This document shows positions 41,730 to 49,673 of a stretch of 64,000 bases of DNA, one piece after another. The notes under the pieces are model-generated. The model saw nothing but the letters and a program-made list of their open reading frames with translations, ran no database searches and was not told where the DNA came from. Numbering within the stretch: position 1 is the stretch's first letter; the number at the start of each line of letters is the position of its first letter. The stretch lies in contig NZ_FOLQ01000001.1 in assembly GCF_900112365.1 (NCBI RefSeq), positions 1,199,031 to 1,263,030 of the forward strand, written 5' to 3'. The stretch is from Spirosoma endophyticum (GTDB taxonomy: Bacteria; Bacteroidota; Bacteroidia; Cytophagales; Spirosomataceae). The translations under genes and the position numbers were made by a program.

Positions 41730-43985
41730 ATGACGGAACGTCAACATAAAGCTCTCCGGATCACTGGATGGGTGTTTTTGGGTATATTTCTACTAGCCCT
41801 GGTGGGCGGTGGTATTGCCTATTCTAAACGCGAAATTCTTCTAAAGACGACACTCGCGAAGGCCATCCGCAAGGCAAAACGCGATTATAATCTTGATGTT
41901 CGCATCGGTTCAGCCAAATTTACGGGGCTAAGTTCGGTAGCGTTTACTGATATTTCGGTCGTTCCAGCCGATCGTGACAGCCTGGCACGCATTCAGCGGG
42001 TGGAGGTAGCCGTGCGCTTCTGGCCATTGCTGGCCGGCAAAGTTGGTCTGTCGGGCATGACGCTCGAAAACGGCTTGATTCAGGTTGTCAAACGAGACTC
42101 GCTGACCAACATTGACTTCCTGATTCATCGAAAAAAGAGCGATTCACTACGTACTGAAACAGAAACTACCAATCGGCGCACGGATTTGTCAGACGTAACG
42201 GAAAATCTGATTGACAACATATTATCCAAAATTCCCGATGACCTCAATATTCAGAATCTGGAGTTTCGGGGAATGGATGACAACGACACAATCAGCCTGC
42301 TTACGCAAACGGCGCTTATCAAGAATGAACAAGTTACGTCGACACTGAAGTTAAATGGCAATCTGGCTACCTGGCACATAACGGGCACGGCCGATCCTGC
42401 CGACCGTGAATATGATCTGGCGCTTTATGCCGAAGATCAGAATGGACGGCCCAAACCCGTTGAACTGCCCTACATCCAGAAAAAGTACAACCTTAAAGTA
42501 CAGGTTGATACGCTCCGGGCTGAACTCCGAGACGTCGATCGTTCGGGTGGCGAATTTCGACTTGAAGGGGCTGGTTCGGTGCGAAATCTACGTATTAACC
42601 ACCCCGCCATTGCCCGCACCGACGTACTGGTGCAGCGGGCAGCGATGGATGCGAACCTGTTTGTAGGCGAAAACTTTGTTGGTATTGATAGTTCCTCAAC
42701 GCTACATCTTGGCACGGTTAGCGCCCGGCCCTTCGTGAAATATACGCTCACACCGGCCAAGCTTTATGAGGTGCAGCTCCATACTGACCTCATGGATGCC
42801 CAATCCCTTTTCAATTCGTTTCCGCAAGGATTGTTTGAGTCGCTGGAAGGTATGCAGGTGGCCGGTAAACTTAAATACGATCTGGCGTTTCAGCTAGACA
42901 CAGCCCTGCCCGATTCCGTAAAATTCAACTCTGGTCTAACGTCTGACGGCTTCAAGGTGCTAAAGATGGGGAAAACGGATTTTGCAGCCATCAACCATCC
43001 GTTCGTGTATACGCCTTATGAGAAAGGCAAACCTGTTCGGGATATTATCGTTGGCCCTAAAAACCCGGATTACACCCCACTGGACCAGATTTCACCCGAC
43101 CTGCGCAATGCGTTATTAACGTCGGAAGATTATAACTTCTTCACACACAAGGGCTTCAATGAAAAAGCCTTCCGCGTGTCCATCGCGACTAATTTCAAAG
43201 AAAAGTCGTTCAAGCGGGGTGCCAGCACCATTTCGATGCAATTGGTAAAAAATGCCTTCCTGAATCGAAATAAGACGCTCTCCCGCAAAGTCGAAGAAAT
43301 TTTGATTGTCTGGCTGATCGAAAATCAGCACATCGTCCCGAAAGAACGGATGTATGAAGTCTATCTGAACATCATTGAGTGGGGACGTAACATTTATGGC
43401 ATCGGCGAAGCTGCCCGCTATTATTTCGCCAAAACGCCTGCCGAATTAAGCCTTGGCGAAAGTATCTTTCTGGCCTTTGTCGTTCCCCGTCCCAAAGCGG
43501 CACTAAACTGGTTTGTGCCTGGTGGTGGACTTCAGGTTCGCAATGTGCGGGGTTATTTTAAACTGATTGGCCGTATCATGGCCCGGCGCGGCTTAACAGC
43601 TCCCGACTCCGGCGCGTATGGATTCTACGACGTGCGGGTACGGGAAGGATTACGTAGACCGGTGATTGCGGTGGATTCGCTATTTCAGGGCGACAGCCTG
43701 ATGACCGACCCGATTGACATCGATGGTGATGACGAAGACGAAGGTGGCACAGGTGGCATCGGCAATTTCTTCCGGAAATTATTCAAGGGCAGGAATAATG
43801 TACAGGAGAAACGTCCCGACAATGACCAGCCGGCTGCCCAGCCTGCCGACCGTATTGATGCTCCCACTATCGAACCGGCCCTGACTGATACCGTCAAAAG
43901 CCGTAAGCAGCTTCGCCAGGAACGGCGGGAACAAAAGCGAAGGGAAAAAGAAGCTAAAAAGGCGCTTGAAGCTAATACGCAGTAA
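41730..43985 (+). CDS. Membrane-anchored protein with AsmA-like region and GT51 transglycosylase
   Basis: A 751-residue protein. One helix (about 12-32) is followed by an AsmA/TamB-like region (about 40-400, RFWPLLAGKVGLSGMTLENGLI) and a glycosyltransferase 51 domain (about 440-640). The latter shows TSEDYNFFTHKGF (catalytic Glu), RGASTISMQLVKN and YLNIIEWGRNIYGI. No transpeptidase domain follows. Such enzymes extend glycan chains of peptidoglycan from lipid II. The charged tail (QLRQERREQKRREKEAKK) may be cytosolic or disordered. Confidence 0.88.
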   Translation: MTERQHKALRITGWVFLGIFLLALVGGGIAYSKREILLKTTLAKAIRKAKRDYNLDVRIGSAKFTGLSSVAFTDISVVPADRDSLARIQRVEVAVRFWPLLAGKVGLSGMTLENGLIQVVKRDSLTNIDFLIHRKKSDSLRTETETTNRRTDLSDVTENLIDNILSKIPDDLNIQNLEFRGMDDNDTISLLTQTALIKNEQVTSTLKLNGNLATWHITGTADPADREYDLALYAEDQNGRPKPVELPYIQKKYNLKVQVDTLRAELRDVDRSGGEFRLEGAGSVRNLRINHPAIARTDVLVQRAAMDANLFVGENFVGIDSSSTLHLGTVSARPFVKYTLTPAKLYEVQLHTDLMDAQSLFNSFPQGLFESLEGMQVAGKLKYDLAFQLDTALPDSVKFNSGLTSDGFKVLKMGKTDFAAINHPFVYTPYEKGKPVRDIIVGPKNPDYTPLDQISPDLRNALLTSEDYNFFTHKGFNEKAFRVSIATNFKEKSFKRGASTISMQLVKNAFLNRNKTLSRKVEEILIVWLIENQHIVPKERMYEVYLNIIEWGRNIYGIGEAARYYFAKTPAELSLGESIFLAFVVPRPKAALNWFVPGGGLQVRNVRGYFKLIGRIMARRGLTAPDSGAYGFYDVRVREGLRRPVIAVDSLFQGDSLMTDPIDIDGDDEDEGGTGGIGNFFRKLFKGRNNVQEKRPDNDQPAAQPADRIDAPTIEPALTDTVKSRKQLRQERREQKRREKEAKKALEANTQ

Positions 43986-43996
43986 AACAATTATTT

Positions 43997-44365
43997 ATGA
44001 AAGCATTTATTCGACTACTGCTGATTGTGGTCGTGATTGGAGGGGTTATTCTTTACGTCGTTTCAAAGCAAAACAATACATCACTTAGTCCACAAACAAT
44101 CGACCTTGCCGTTGACTGCTCAGACCTGGACAACGTAGTGGTTGCTTCCTCTGTAAACGTATCGGTGCGGAATCGATCGTTACGTTCCCATAGCGACATA
44201 TCCGTTAAGCTGACGGCTTATGATAAATCCGGAAACATCCTGAAAGAGAAATATACGACGTTTTCCCGGACGCTTTTACCCAGTAGCTTTTTTGACAAGC
44301 CAGTTGCCTTACCAGCGGGGACTAAACGTTGCGATTGCAAAATTGTTAGTTCACATCCTAACTGA
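43997..44365 (+). CDS. Membrane-anchored hypothetical protein
   Basis: A 122-residue protein with an N-terminal helix (FIRLLLIVVVIGGVILYVV) and a soluble part with predicted strands (VVVASSVNVSVRNRSLRSHSDISVKLTAYDKSGN, then LPAGTKRCDCKI). It has the general look of a FxLYD/Ig-like fold outside the inner membrane. I do not recognise a family. It starts 12 bases after the GT51 stop, so it is probably co-transcribed with it. Confidence 0.6.
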   Translation: MKAFIRLLLIVVVIGGVILYVVSKQNNTSLSPQTIDLAVDCSDLDNVVVASSVNVSVRNRSLRSHSDISVKLTAYDKSGNILKEKYTTFSRTLLPSSFFDKPVALPAGTKRCDCKIVSSHPN

Positions 44366-44375
44366 TACGCATACT

Positions 44376-45008
44376 TTACCGCTCCGTAATCGTCACCGCT
44401 TTGCGCAGGTACGTATCGTTATCCAATTGATCGAGCATAAAAGCAGCTACGTCGGCACGGCTGATATGTGGGAAAGCAAATGTTGAAAAGGGCAGATGTT
44501 CTCCGACTTTGTATTGGCCCGTAATGGGACCGTTTGTCAGGTTGGTGGGACGCACGATCAGCCAATCGAGATTACTCTGTTGAACAGCCTGTTCCTGCTT
44601 TTCTTTTTCAGCCATAACGCTACGCAGGAGTGTATTCATTAATACTTTGCCAATTATGTTCATTTCCTCGTAGCTGCTCCCGACACCCATCGACGATACA
44701 ACCAGCAATCTTCGGACGCCTACATGCTGCATGGCGTCAATCAAATTGACCGTGCCATCAGCCACAGGATGATCTTTTTGTCCGGGTTTACTGCCAAGTG
44801 AACAAATAACGGCATCCTGCCGACGAACCGCTGCCACCAGGGTCTCGGGCTTTAATACGTCGCCAGTGAGTACTGTCAGATTGGGGTGTTGAATGGATAG
44901 CTTAGTCGGATTACGAACAAAGGCCGTTACGTAATGTCCACGCTCAAGGGCCTGCTCAACAGTTTGCTTTCCTGTTCCGCCCGTGGCTCCTAAGACTAAA
45001 AGTTGCAT
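44376..45008 (-). CDS. NAD(P)-binding SDR-type protein (NmrA-like)
   Basis: A 210-residue single-domain Rossmann protein: MQLLVLGATGGTGKQTVEQAL (GATGGTG nucleotide loop), VTAFVRNP, VICSLGS, LLVVSSMGVG and VRPTNLTNGP. The pattern is that of atypical short-chain dehydrogenases of the NmrA/flavin-reductase-like group. The substrate is unknown. The ATG at 45008 begins the nucleotide loop; the longer frame has no ATG before the trmD tail. It runs in the same direction as trmD, 65 bases downstream. Confidence 0.88.
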   Translation of the reverse strand: MQLLVLGATGGTGKQTVEQALERGHYVTAFVRNPTKLSIQHPNLTVLTGDVLKPETLVAAVRRQDAVICSLGSKPGQKDHPVADGTVNLIDAMQHVGVRRLLVVSSMGVGSSYEEMNIIGKVLMNTLLRSVMAEKEKQEQAVQQSNLDWLIVRPTNLTNGPITGQYKVGEHLPFSTFAFPHISRADVAAFMLDQLDNDTYLRKAVTITER

Positions 45009-45073
45009 AAAATATGGCTGATTTGGGTACACACTTAACCCAAAGCCAGCCATTAAGTTCACAGGATGGCCTT

Positions 45074-45748
45074 TCAATCCAGCAAATCCGGTCGTCTGAT
45101 CCTGGTGCGTTCAAGGGCCTGTTCATGCCGCCACTCATCAATCTTGGCTTCGTGACCCGACAACAGAATATCCGGCACACGGTGGCCTTCAAATTCAGCG
45201 GGACGGGTGTATACGGGTGGAGCGAGTAAATTATCCTGAAACGAGTCGGTTAAGGCTGACGTTTCATCATTCAATACGCCCGGCAACAAGCGAATAATGG
45301 CGTCGGAAAGCACTGCCGCAGCCAATTCTCCTCCTGATAATACGTAATCGCCAATGCTGATTTCCTTTGTAATGAATAATTCCCGAACCCGCTCATCAAC
45401 GCCTTTATAATGACCGCAGAGAATAATCAGATTCTGACGTAGCGATAATGCATTCGTCGTTTGTTGGTTCAAGCGTGTGCCGTCGGGTGTCATATAGATC
45501 ACCTCGTCGTATGGGCGTTCGGCTTGCAACGACCGGATACAGCGGGCAATCGGTTCGATCTGCATGACCATACCCGCCCCGCCCCCAAAAGCATAGTCAT
45601 CCACTCGTCGGTGTTTGTCGGCCGTATAATCGCGCAGATCATGCACTACGACTTCTACGTAGCCACCCACTTGGGCACGTTGCAGAATCGAATGAGCAAA
45701 GAAACTGTCGAGCAAGCGAGGCAGGCAGGTAATAATATCAATCTTCAT
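45074..45748 (-). CDS. trmD: tRNA (guanine-N1)-methyltransferase TrmD
   Basis: A 224-residue SPOUT methyltransferase that methylates G37 of tRNA next to the anticodon, helping to prevent frameshifts. The start [21 protein letters not shown], the block [14 protein letters not shown], the knot [14 protein letters not shown] and [14 protein letters not shown] are all diagnostic. It overlaps the rimM 3' end by 11 bases, as part of a rimM-trmD unit. Confidence 0.96.
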   Translation of the reverse strand: MKIDIITCLPRLLDSFFAHSILQRAQVGGYVEVVVHDLRDYTADKHRRVDDYAFGGGAGMVMQIEPIARCIRSLQAERPYDEVIYMTPDGTRLNQQTTNALSLRQNLIILCGHYKGVDERVRELFITKEISIGDYVLSGGELAAAVLSDAIIRLLPGVLNDETSALTDSFQDNLLAPPVYTRPAEFEGHRVPDILLSGHEAKIDEWRHEQALERTRIRRPDLLD

Positions 45749-46319
45749 CGGTGTCGTCGCTGTCGATTTCCGGTTTATCCTTGCTGTCCTCTTCCATATA
45801 AATTTCCAGCAAACCGTCGGGCAGTGCTACGTTCAACTTTTGGTTGGCGCGGTCAACTGTTCTCACAATGTCACTGTTAATCGGAATTAGAACCTCTTTT
45901 CCCTGATAATCCATCGCAATCAGATCCTGCGCATTCATAGCATAAACGCCCCGCACGATACCTAGTTCACCGGCTTCGGCATCAATAATCTGATAGCCAA
46001 CGATTTCGTGGAAATAAAATCGAGTTTCGTCCGTAATGGGTTCCAATTCGTCTAATGGCAAAAACGCCCCGCAGTTAATGAGCCGTTCAGCCTGTTCAAT
46101 CGTGTCTACATCTTCAAAGGCGATGATGGCGCGGCTGCCCTTCACAATAGCGATGGACTCAATAAAATAGGGAATCAGATCACCCCGCACTTCCAGCAAT
46201 ACCGATTCCAGATCAGCATATTCGGCAGGATCGTCAACATCTAAAAAAAGCACTAATTCACCGCTGACACCGTGTGTTTTGGTGATATGGCCTACCTGAT
46301 AGCAATCATCTTTAGTCAT
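45738..46319 (-). CDS. rimM: Ribosome maturation factor RimM
   Basis: A 193-residue protein for 16S rRNA processing, acting with S19 in late 30S assembly. The N-terminal barrel has [16 protein letters not shown] and the PRC-barrel half ends [14 protein letters not shown] with LLEIY. The acidic tail ([18 protein letters not shown]) is an extension. It starts at the ATG at 46319, three bases from the REP-like element 46323-46384. Confidence 0.93.
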   Translation of the reverse strand: MTKDDCYQVGHITKTHGVSGELVLFLDVDDPAEYADLESVLLEVRGDLIPYFIESIAIVKGSRAIIAFEDVDTIEQAERLINCGAFLPLDELEPITDETRFYFHEIVGYQIIDAEAGELGIVRGVYAMNAQDLIAMDYQGKEVLIPINSDIVRTVDRANQKLNVALPDGLLEIYMEEDSKDKPEIDSDDTDED

Positions 46320-46322
46320 ACG

Positions 46323-46384
46323 TAACGCGGCTGGAAAGCCGCCCGGAATGCGGCCCTCTACCGTTGTATCGGCCGACCGCGTTA
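46323..46384. repeat. REP-like element between rpsP and rimM
   Basis: The ends are TAACGCGG (46323-46330) and CCGCGTTA (46377-46384), the same as in the element at 25309-25368. Inside, GCGGCT-ggaa-AGCCGC forms a hairpin and GCGGCC (46350-46355) can pair with GGCCG (46371-46375). It lies directly before the rimM start. Confidence 0.6.
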
Positions 46385-46391
46385 GTTACAA

Positions 46392-46423
46392 AAAGAGCCT
46401 GTTCAGAAACGAACAGGCTCTTT
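46392..46423 (-). terminator. rpsP: Terminator for rpsP
   Basis: AAAGAGCCTGTTC (46392-46404) pairs perfectly with GAACAGGCTCTTT (46411-46423) around a 6-base loop, with A and T runs on the flanks. It lies between rpsP and rimM, so rimM is either served by its own promoter or by read-through. Confidence 0.85.
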
Positions 46424-46443
46424 CTTAAGAAATTTTGAAAAAC

Positions 46444-47139
46444 CTATTCTGCCGCTGGCTTCTCTTCAGCAGGTGCTTCTGTAGCTGTAGCAACAGGAGC
46501 AGCTTCCGCTACAGGTGCCTCTGCTGCTGGAGTTTCAGCAGCGGGAGCAGCTTCCGCTACTGGTACGGGTGCTTCTTCAACCGCTGGAGCTTCTACAGGT
46601 GCAGCAACTTCGGCTACTGGTGCTTCTTCAACTGCCGGAGCAGCTTCTTCAGCAACTGGCGCTTCTACGACTGGCTCTTCTACCTTGTTTTTCTTGGCAA
46701 TAGCTTCAGCACGGGCTTCGTTCACCTTTTTCTCAGCGTCTAAACGAGAAGCGCGAGCCTGCTCTTTCGTCTGAGTTTTGGTATCGGCAGCACCAGCTTT
46801 CCGATCTGCTTTTTCGCCTTTCCAGGTCGCGTATTTCTCATCGGCCTGTTCCTGCGAGATGGCCCCTTTGTTGACGCCTACCTGCAAGTGTTTGCGATAC
46901 ATGATGCCTTCGTGCGACAATACCGAACGAGCGGTATCCGTCGGCTGAGCACCAACCATGAGCCAATAAACGGCCCGTTCTGACTTCAATACGACCGTAG
47001 AAGGGTCGGTGTTGGGGTTGTATGAACCGATTTTTTCGATAAACCGGCCATCGCGTGGGGAAGTTGATTCTGCCACTACGATGTCATACATCGCCATTTT
47101 CTTGCGTCCGCGACGCGCTAAACGAATCTTAACACTCAT
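46444..47139 (-). CDS. rpsP: Ribosomal protein S16 with long Ala/Pro/Glu tail
   Basis: A 231-residue S16; the ribosomal part (about 1-85) reads [35 protein letters not shown] and [22 protein letters not shown] linker rich in Lys and Glu (about 100-150) and then a low-complexity tail of about 80 residues (repeats of AP-VAE-EAAP) follow. The usual length is 80-120, so the tail more than doubles the protein. The ATG at 47139 is set by [11 protein letters not shown] and by the promoter box upstream. Confidence 0.94.
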   Translation of the reverse strand: MSVKIRLARRGRKKMAMYDIVVAESTSPRDGRFIEKIGSYNPNTDPSTVVLKSERAVYWLMVGAQPTDTARSVLSHEGIMYRKHLQVGVNKGAISQEQADEKYATWKGEKADRKAGAADTKTQTKEQARASRLDAEKKVNEARAEAIAKKNKVEEPVVEAPVAEEAAPAVEEAPVAEVAAPVEAPAVEEAPVPVAEAAPAAETPAAEAPVAEAAPVATATEAPAEEKPAAE

Positions 47140-47192
47140 TTGTGCTTGGTTGGTTTTGATGGGAGACGCATCCCCCCTGTAAAACGTGGCCG

Positions 47193-47200
47193 CAAAGGTA
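47193..47200 (-). promoter_or_regulatory. rpsP: -7 promoter box for rpsP
   Basis: The minus strand reads TACCTTTG, an exact TAnnTTTG box, 53 bases before the rpsP start. It sits right beside the 30-bp inverted repeat at 47209-47279, so the stem covers the region where a -33 element would lie. Confidence 0.55.
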
Positions 47201-47208
47201 CGAAAAAA

Positions 47209-47279
47209 GTTTGAGGATTGTACTGAAACATCTGAAGTATAGCAATATAACTTCAGATGTTTCAGTACAATCCTCAAAC
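47209..47279 (-). terminator. rnpB: Perfect 30-bp inverted repeat, likely rnpB terminator
   Basis: Arms at 47209-47238 and 47250-47279 are perfect complements over 30 bases with an 11-base loop. On the minus strand a run of six T follows (TTTTTTCG), as needed for Rho-independent termination of the RNase P RNA transcript, whose 3' end lies about 18 bases upstream. Confidence 0.8.
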
Positions 47280-47296
47280 CAATAAAAAAACCGTCA

Positions 47297-47808
47297 CGAT
47301 ACGAATCTATAAGCCGGGTTCTGTCTTTCAATTCATGCCTTTCAGCACGTATCAAATAGCCTATCATTTATCTGGGATGGTCGTCACCGACCACCTCGTT
47401 CGACCTACCCGCGTCGGCATCCAGATCGTTCCCGGTTGGGATTGCTCTGGAACGGAAACGAGCCGCCCCACATCCGACGCTTATTTGGTCTTTCAGCCCC
47501 TAAGGTTTATCCTGCCCCGCCGGTCGCCCGTCGGGCGGTAGGCTCTTACCCCACCTTTTCACCCTTACCACCTTTTCAATGAGCGAATGAGTGAAAGAGA
47601 CAATGAGTGAATAGGGCTTGCGTCAGCTATTCGCTCTTTCACTCATTTTGTCATTCGCTCATTGAAAAGATGGCGGTATATTTTCTGTGACACTGGCTGT
47701 CGAACGGTCGTTCCCAACCGTCCGCCTTCCCGTTAGGAAGTAGGGTGCCCTGCGCTGCCCGGACTTTCCTCGCCCAATTACTTAGACGCGATAAGCCGAT
47801 TCGTATCG
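47297..47808 (-). ncRNA. rnpB: RNase P RNA, with hairpin insertion
   Basis: The minus strand has the P4-forming GAGGAAAGTCCGGGC near the 5' end (47757-47771) and the universal ACAGAACCCGGCTTAT near the 3' end (47309-47324). The ends can pair over 11 bases (CGATACGAATC and GATTCGTATCG), which fits helix P1 and sets the boundaries. It also has GGTAAGGGTGAAAAGG and AGAGCCTACCGCC-type blocks. This ribozyme trims tRNA 5' ends. A hairpin of about 98 bases (47572-47669) is inserted where P9 is expected. Boundaries are approximate. Confidence 0.93.
47572..47669. repeat. Hairpin insertion inside rnpB
   Basis: Outer arms 47572-47590 and 47651-47669 are perfect complements over 19 bases; the inner parts pair less well but use the same words (GAGTGAA, GAGCGAATGA). 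It lies between the conserved ACCGCC-ATC and GGTGGTAAGGGTG blocks. The words TCATTCGCTCATT also occur in the gap before coaD (9262-9274). Confidence 0.8.
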
Positions 47809-47819
47809 ATCAGGGATGG

Positions 47820-47827
47820 CAAAGGTA
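47820..47827 (-). promoter_or_regulatory. rnpB: -7 promoter box for rnpB
   Basis: The minus strand reads TACCTTTG, an exact TAnnTTTG box, placing transcription start near 47813, a few bases before the P1-defined 5' end. Confidence 0.6.
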
Positions 47828-47915
47828 CGACCTCAAACCCCGAATAAAAACTCAGGGCTATCTAATGTCAAGTCCTCTGGACTTTTTGAGGAACACTGGA
47901 TGGTGTCTACATACA

Positions 47916-47960
47916 AAAACTCCCGGTATCAGTAGCTTTTCACTACGTACCAGGAGTTTT
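47916..47960 (-). terminator. Terminator for susCD
   Basis: AAAACTCCcGGTA (47916-47928) pairs with TACCaGGAGTTTT (47948-47960) with one mismatch; GTAG and CTAC inside lengthen the stem. T-rich sequence lies on both sides. It lies about 40 bases after the SusD stop. Confidence 0.75.
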
Positions 47961-47999
47961 AATTTTATCAGTTAATGGCCGCGTGACCATCAAAGGAAT

Positions 48000-49646
48000 T
48001 TATTTTGGATTTTTCGTTGGTGCGCTGCTGCTGGATGGCGGGTTGTATACGATTTCATTGTCTGGTACATCCCAATAATCCAGGTAGCCATACGTAATAG
48101 TGGCGTTCGTGCTTACAACGCCCGTCCGGCTAAGGGCAACAGCACCTTTCCGACCATTCTCCAGCAATCCCCAACGACGGGCATCGTAGAAAGATAACGC
48201 ACGAAATAACAGACCAATGCGCCGTTCCCGACGGAGTTCCTCCTTGGCGGCATCCAGCGACAGACTCGTTCCGGCAACTGCCGTCAAACCAGCTCCCTGT
48301 GCTTTACGTACTTCATCGATCAGGGCAAGACCATCTTCTATTTTACCCGTGTTGATCAACGCTTCTGCTTTCATCAACTGATTTTCTTCGTAGGAACTCG
48401 CCAGGTATAATTCGTAGCCGCCCGCGTTCGTGTTTGAATACGTAATAACAGATGCCGTTCCTTCTGAACCAGTAGCACCCCGATTGATCAGATCATAGCG
48501 CGTGAAAAATGAATTGCCACGTGAGGTTTCACCGATATAGGGAGCGGTTCTTTTTCTGAAGTTATTCGTAAAACGCAGGTCACCCGTCTTAAAATCCTGG
48601 ATGAGACGCTCCGTAATTTTGTACGTATTGTTCGCGCCGGTTGTTTTCCCGGAGACAGTTCCGGCGGTTGGGGACAAGAAATCACCGTTTGTATTGGACC
48701 GGCCTGTAAAGACAAAGTCTGATGCCTGAACTCCATTTGTTGTCAGCGTGATAATGTCAGCCCACTGGGCAGCCGTCATAGCACTGACACGGGTGTTAAC
48801 CAGAAGATTACGGGCTTTCATCGTGTTGATACTCCGTTGCCACATGACGGGTGTCAATACGCCACCTTTACCAACCCGGTTGAAGTTTGGAATAAGTCCT
48901 TCCATCGTTGCGGTGTAATCGGCATTGACAGTTAAACCGGCCAGGATTGTAGACGCTGCGTCAAAGTTCTTGTTCGCTTCTATGATCATAGCCTCTTTGG
49001 ATACGTAGTTACCGTTAGTACCATTCAGGGCTTCACCATTTGCTTTGTCATTAATAATCCCGGCGTAATACATGGAACCAATCCGGGAGTAGGCATAACC
49101 TTTCCACCAGTACGCCCAGGCTTTCAAAACACCTTTTTTCGTATCCGCTGCACCTGAGAAGGTTACCGCATCAATGTTAGTCAGGATCGTATTAGCCGCA
49201 TTGTTCATGTTGTACATATACGCCCATTCGTAATAGGTCGAATTCTGAAAACCCGTCGAATTGACGTTAGCGGTAATCCGGATGAAGTCGATCTGTTTAT
49301 TCGGCGAGTTTGGGTTGAGCAGTACGGTACCATCGTCGAGCGTGATCTGGTTTGGCGCACCAATCTGATTGATAAAGACGTTAGCAATATCCGTCCCGAT
49401 CACGTCGCCCATTAACTCGTGATTGCCAATGGCTCCTGACCAGAAATACCCTGGCGTGCCATCGTAGTATTTTACGTCTTTAAAGCCCGTTATATAAAAC
49501 CCTTCGCCAAACGAAACGAGTCCGGTTTCGGTTTTCAGAGCCGGCGACGAGGGCTGGTTGGGGTTCTGAACGTCCAGTTGTTCTTTACAGGCTGCCATAA
49601 ACCCGGAGAAAGCCAGGGTTAAAGCAAGTATTTTTATTTTATTCAT
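48000..49646 (-). CDS. SusD/RagB-family outer-membrane lipoprotein
   Basis: A 548-residue lipoprotein with lipobox FMAAC (Cys20). TPR-like SusD helices are visible in EWAYMYNMNNAANTILTNID, KAWAYWWKGYAYSRIGSMYY and KAEALINTGKIEDGLALIDEVRKAQG, with ELRRERRIGLLFRALSFYDARRWG near the end as in the family. SusD proteins sit on the cell surface and bind substrate for the TonB-dependent channel encoded next door. It starts 27 bases after the SusC stop. No glycoside hydrolase is near, so the ligand is not shown. Confidence 0.94.
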   Translation of the reverse strand: MNKIKILALTLAFSGFMAACKEQLDVQNPNQPSSPALKTETGLVSFGEGFYITGFKDVKYYDGTPGYFWSGAIGNHELMGDVIGTDIANVFINQIGAPNQITLDDGTVLLNPNSPNKQIDFIRITANVNSTGFQNSTYYEWAYMYNMNNAANTILTNIDAVTFSGAADTKKGVLKAWAYWWKGYAYSRIGSMYYAGIINDKANGEALNGTNGNYVSKEAMIIEANKNFDAASTILAGLTVNADYTATMEGLIPNFNRVGKGGVLTPVMWQRSINTMKARNLLVNTRVSAMTAAQWADIITLTTNGVQASDFVFTGRSNTNGDFLSPTAGTVSGKTTGANNTYKITERLIQDFKTGDLRFTNNFRKRTAPYIGETSRGNSFFTRYDLINRGATGSEGTASVITYSNTNAGGYELYLASSYEENQLMKAEALINTGKIEDGLALIDEVRKAQGAGLTAVAGTSLSLDAAKEELRRERRIGLLFRALSFYDARRWGLLENGRKGAVALSRTGVVSTNATITYGYLDYWDVPDNEIVYNPPSSSSAPTKNPK

Positions 49647-49673
49647 GAGGTCAGTTTTTTGAGATGGGTTGCC

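Noticed and set aside
46435..46743. Plus-strand Cys/Ser/Phe-rich open frame opposite the S16 tail
   Set aside because: It is the mirror of the low-complexity Ala/Pro/Glu codons and so an artefact of composition.
47572..47669. CRISPR-like repetition (GAGTGAA, GAGCGAATGA words)
   Set aside because: The words are arranged as two complementary arms, not as equal direct repeats with spacers, and no cas genes are present.
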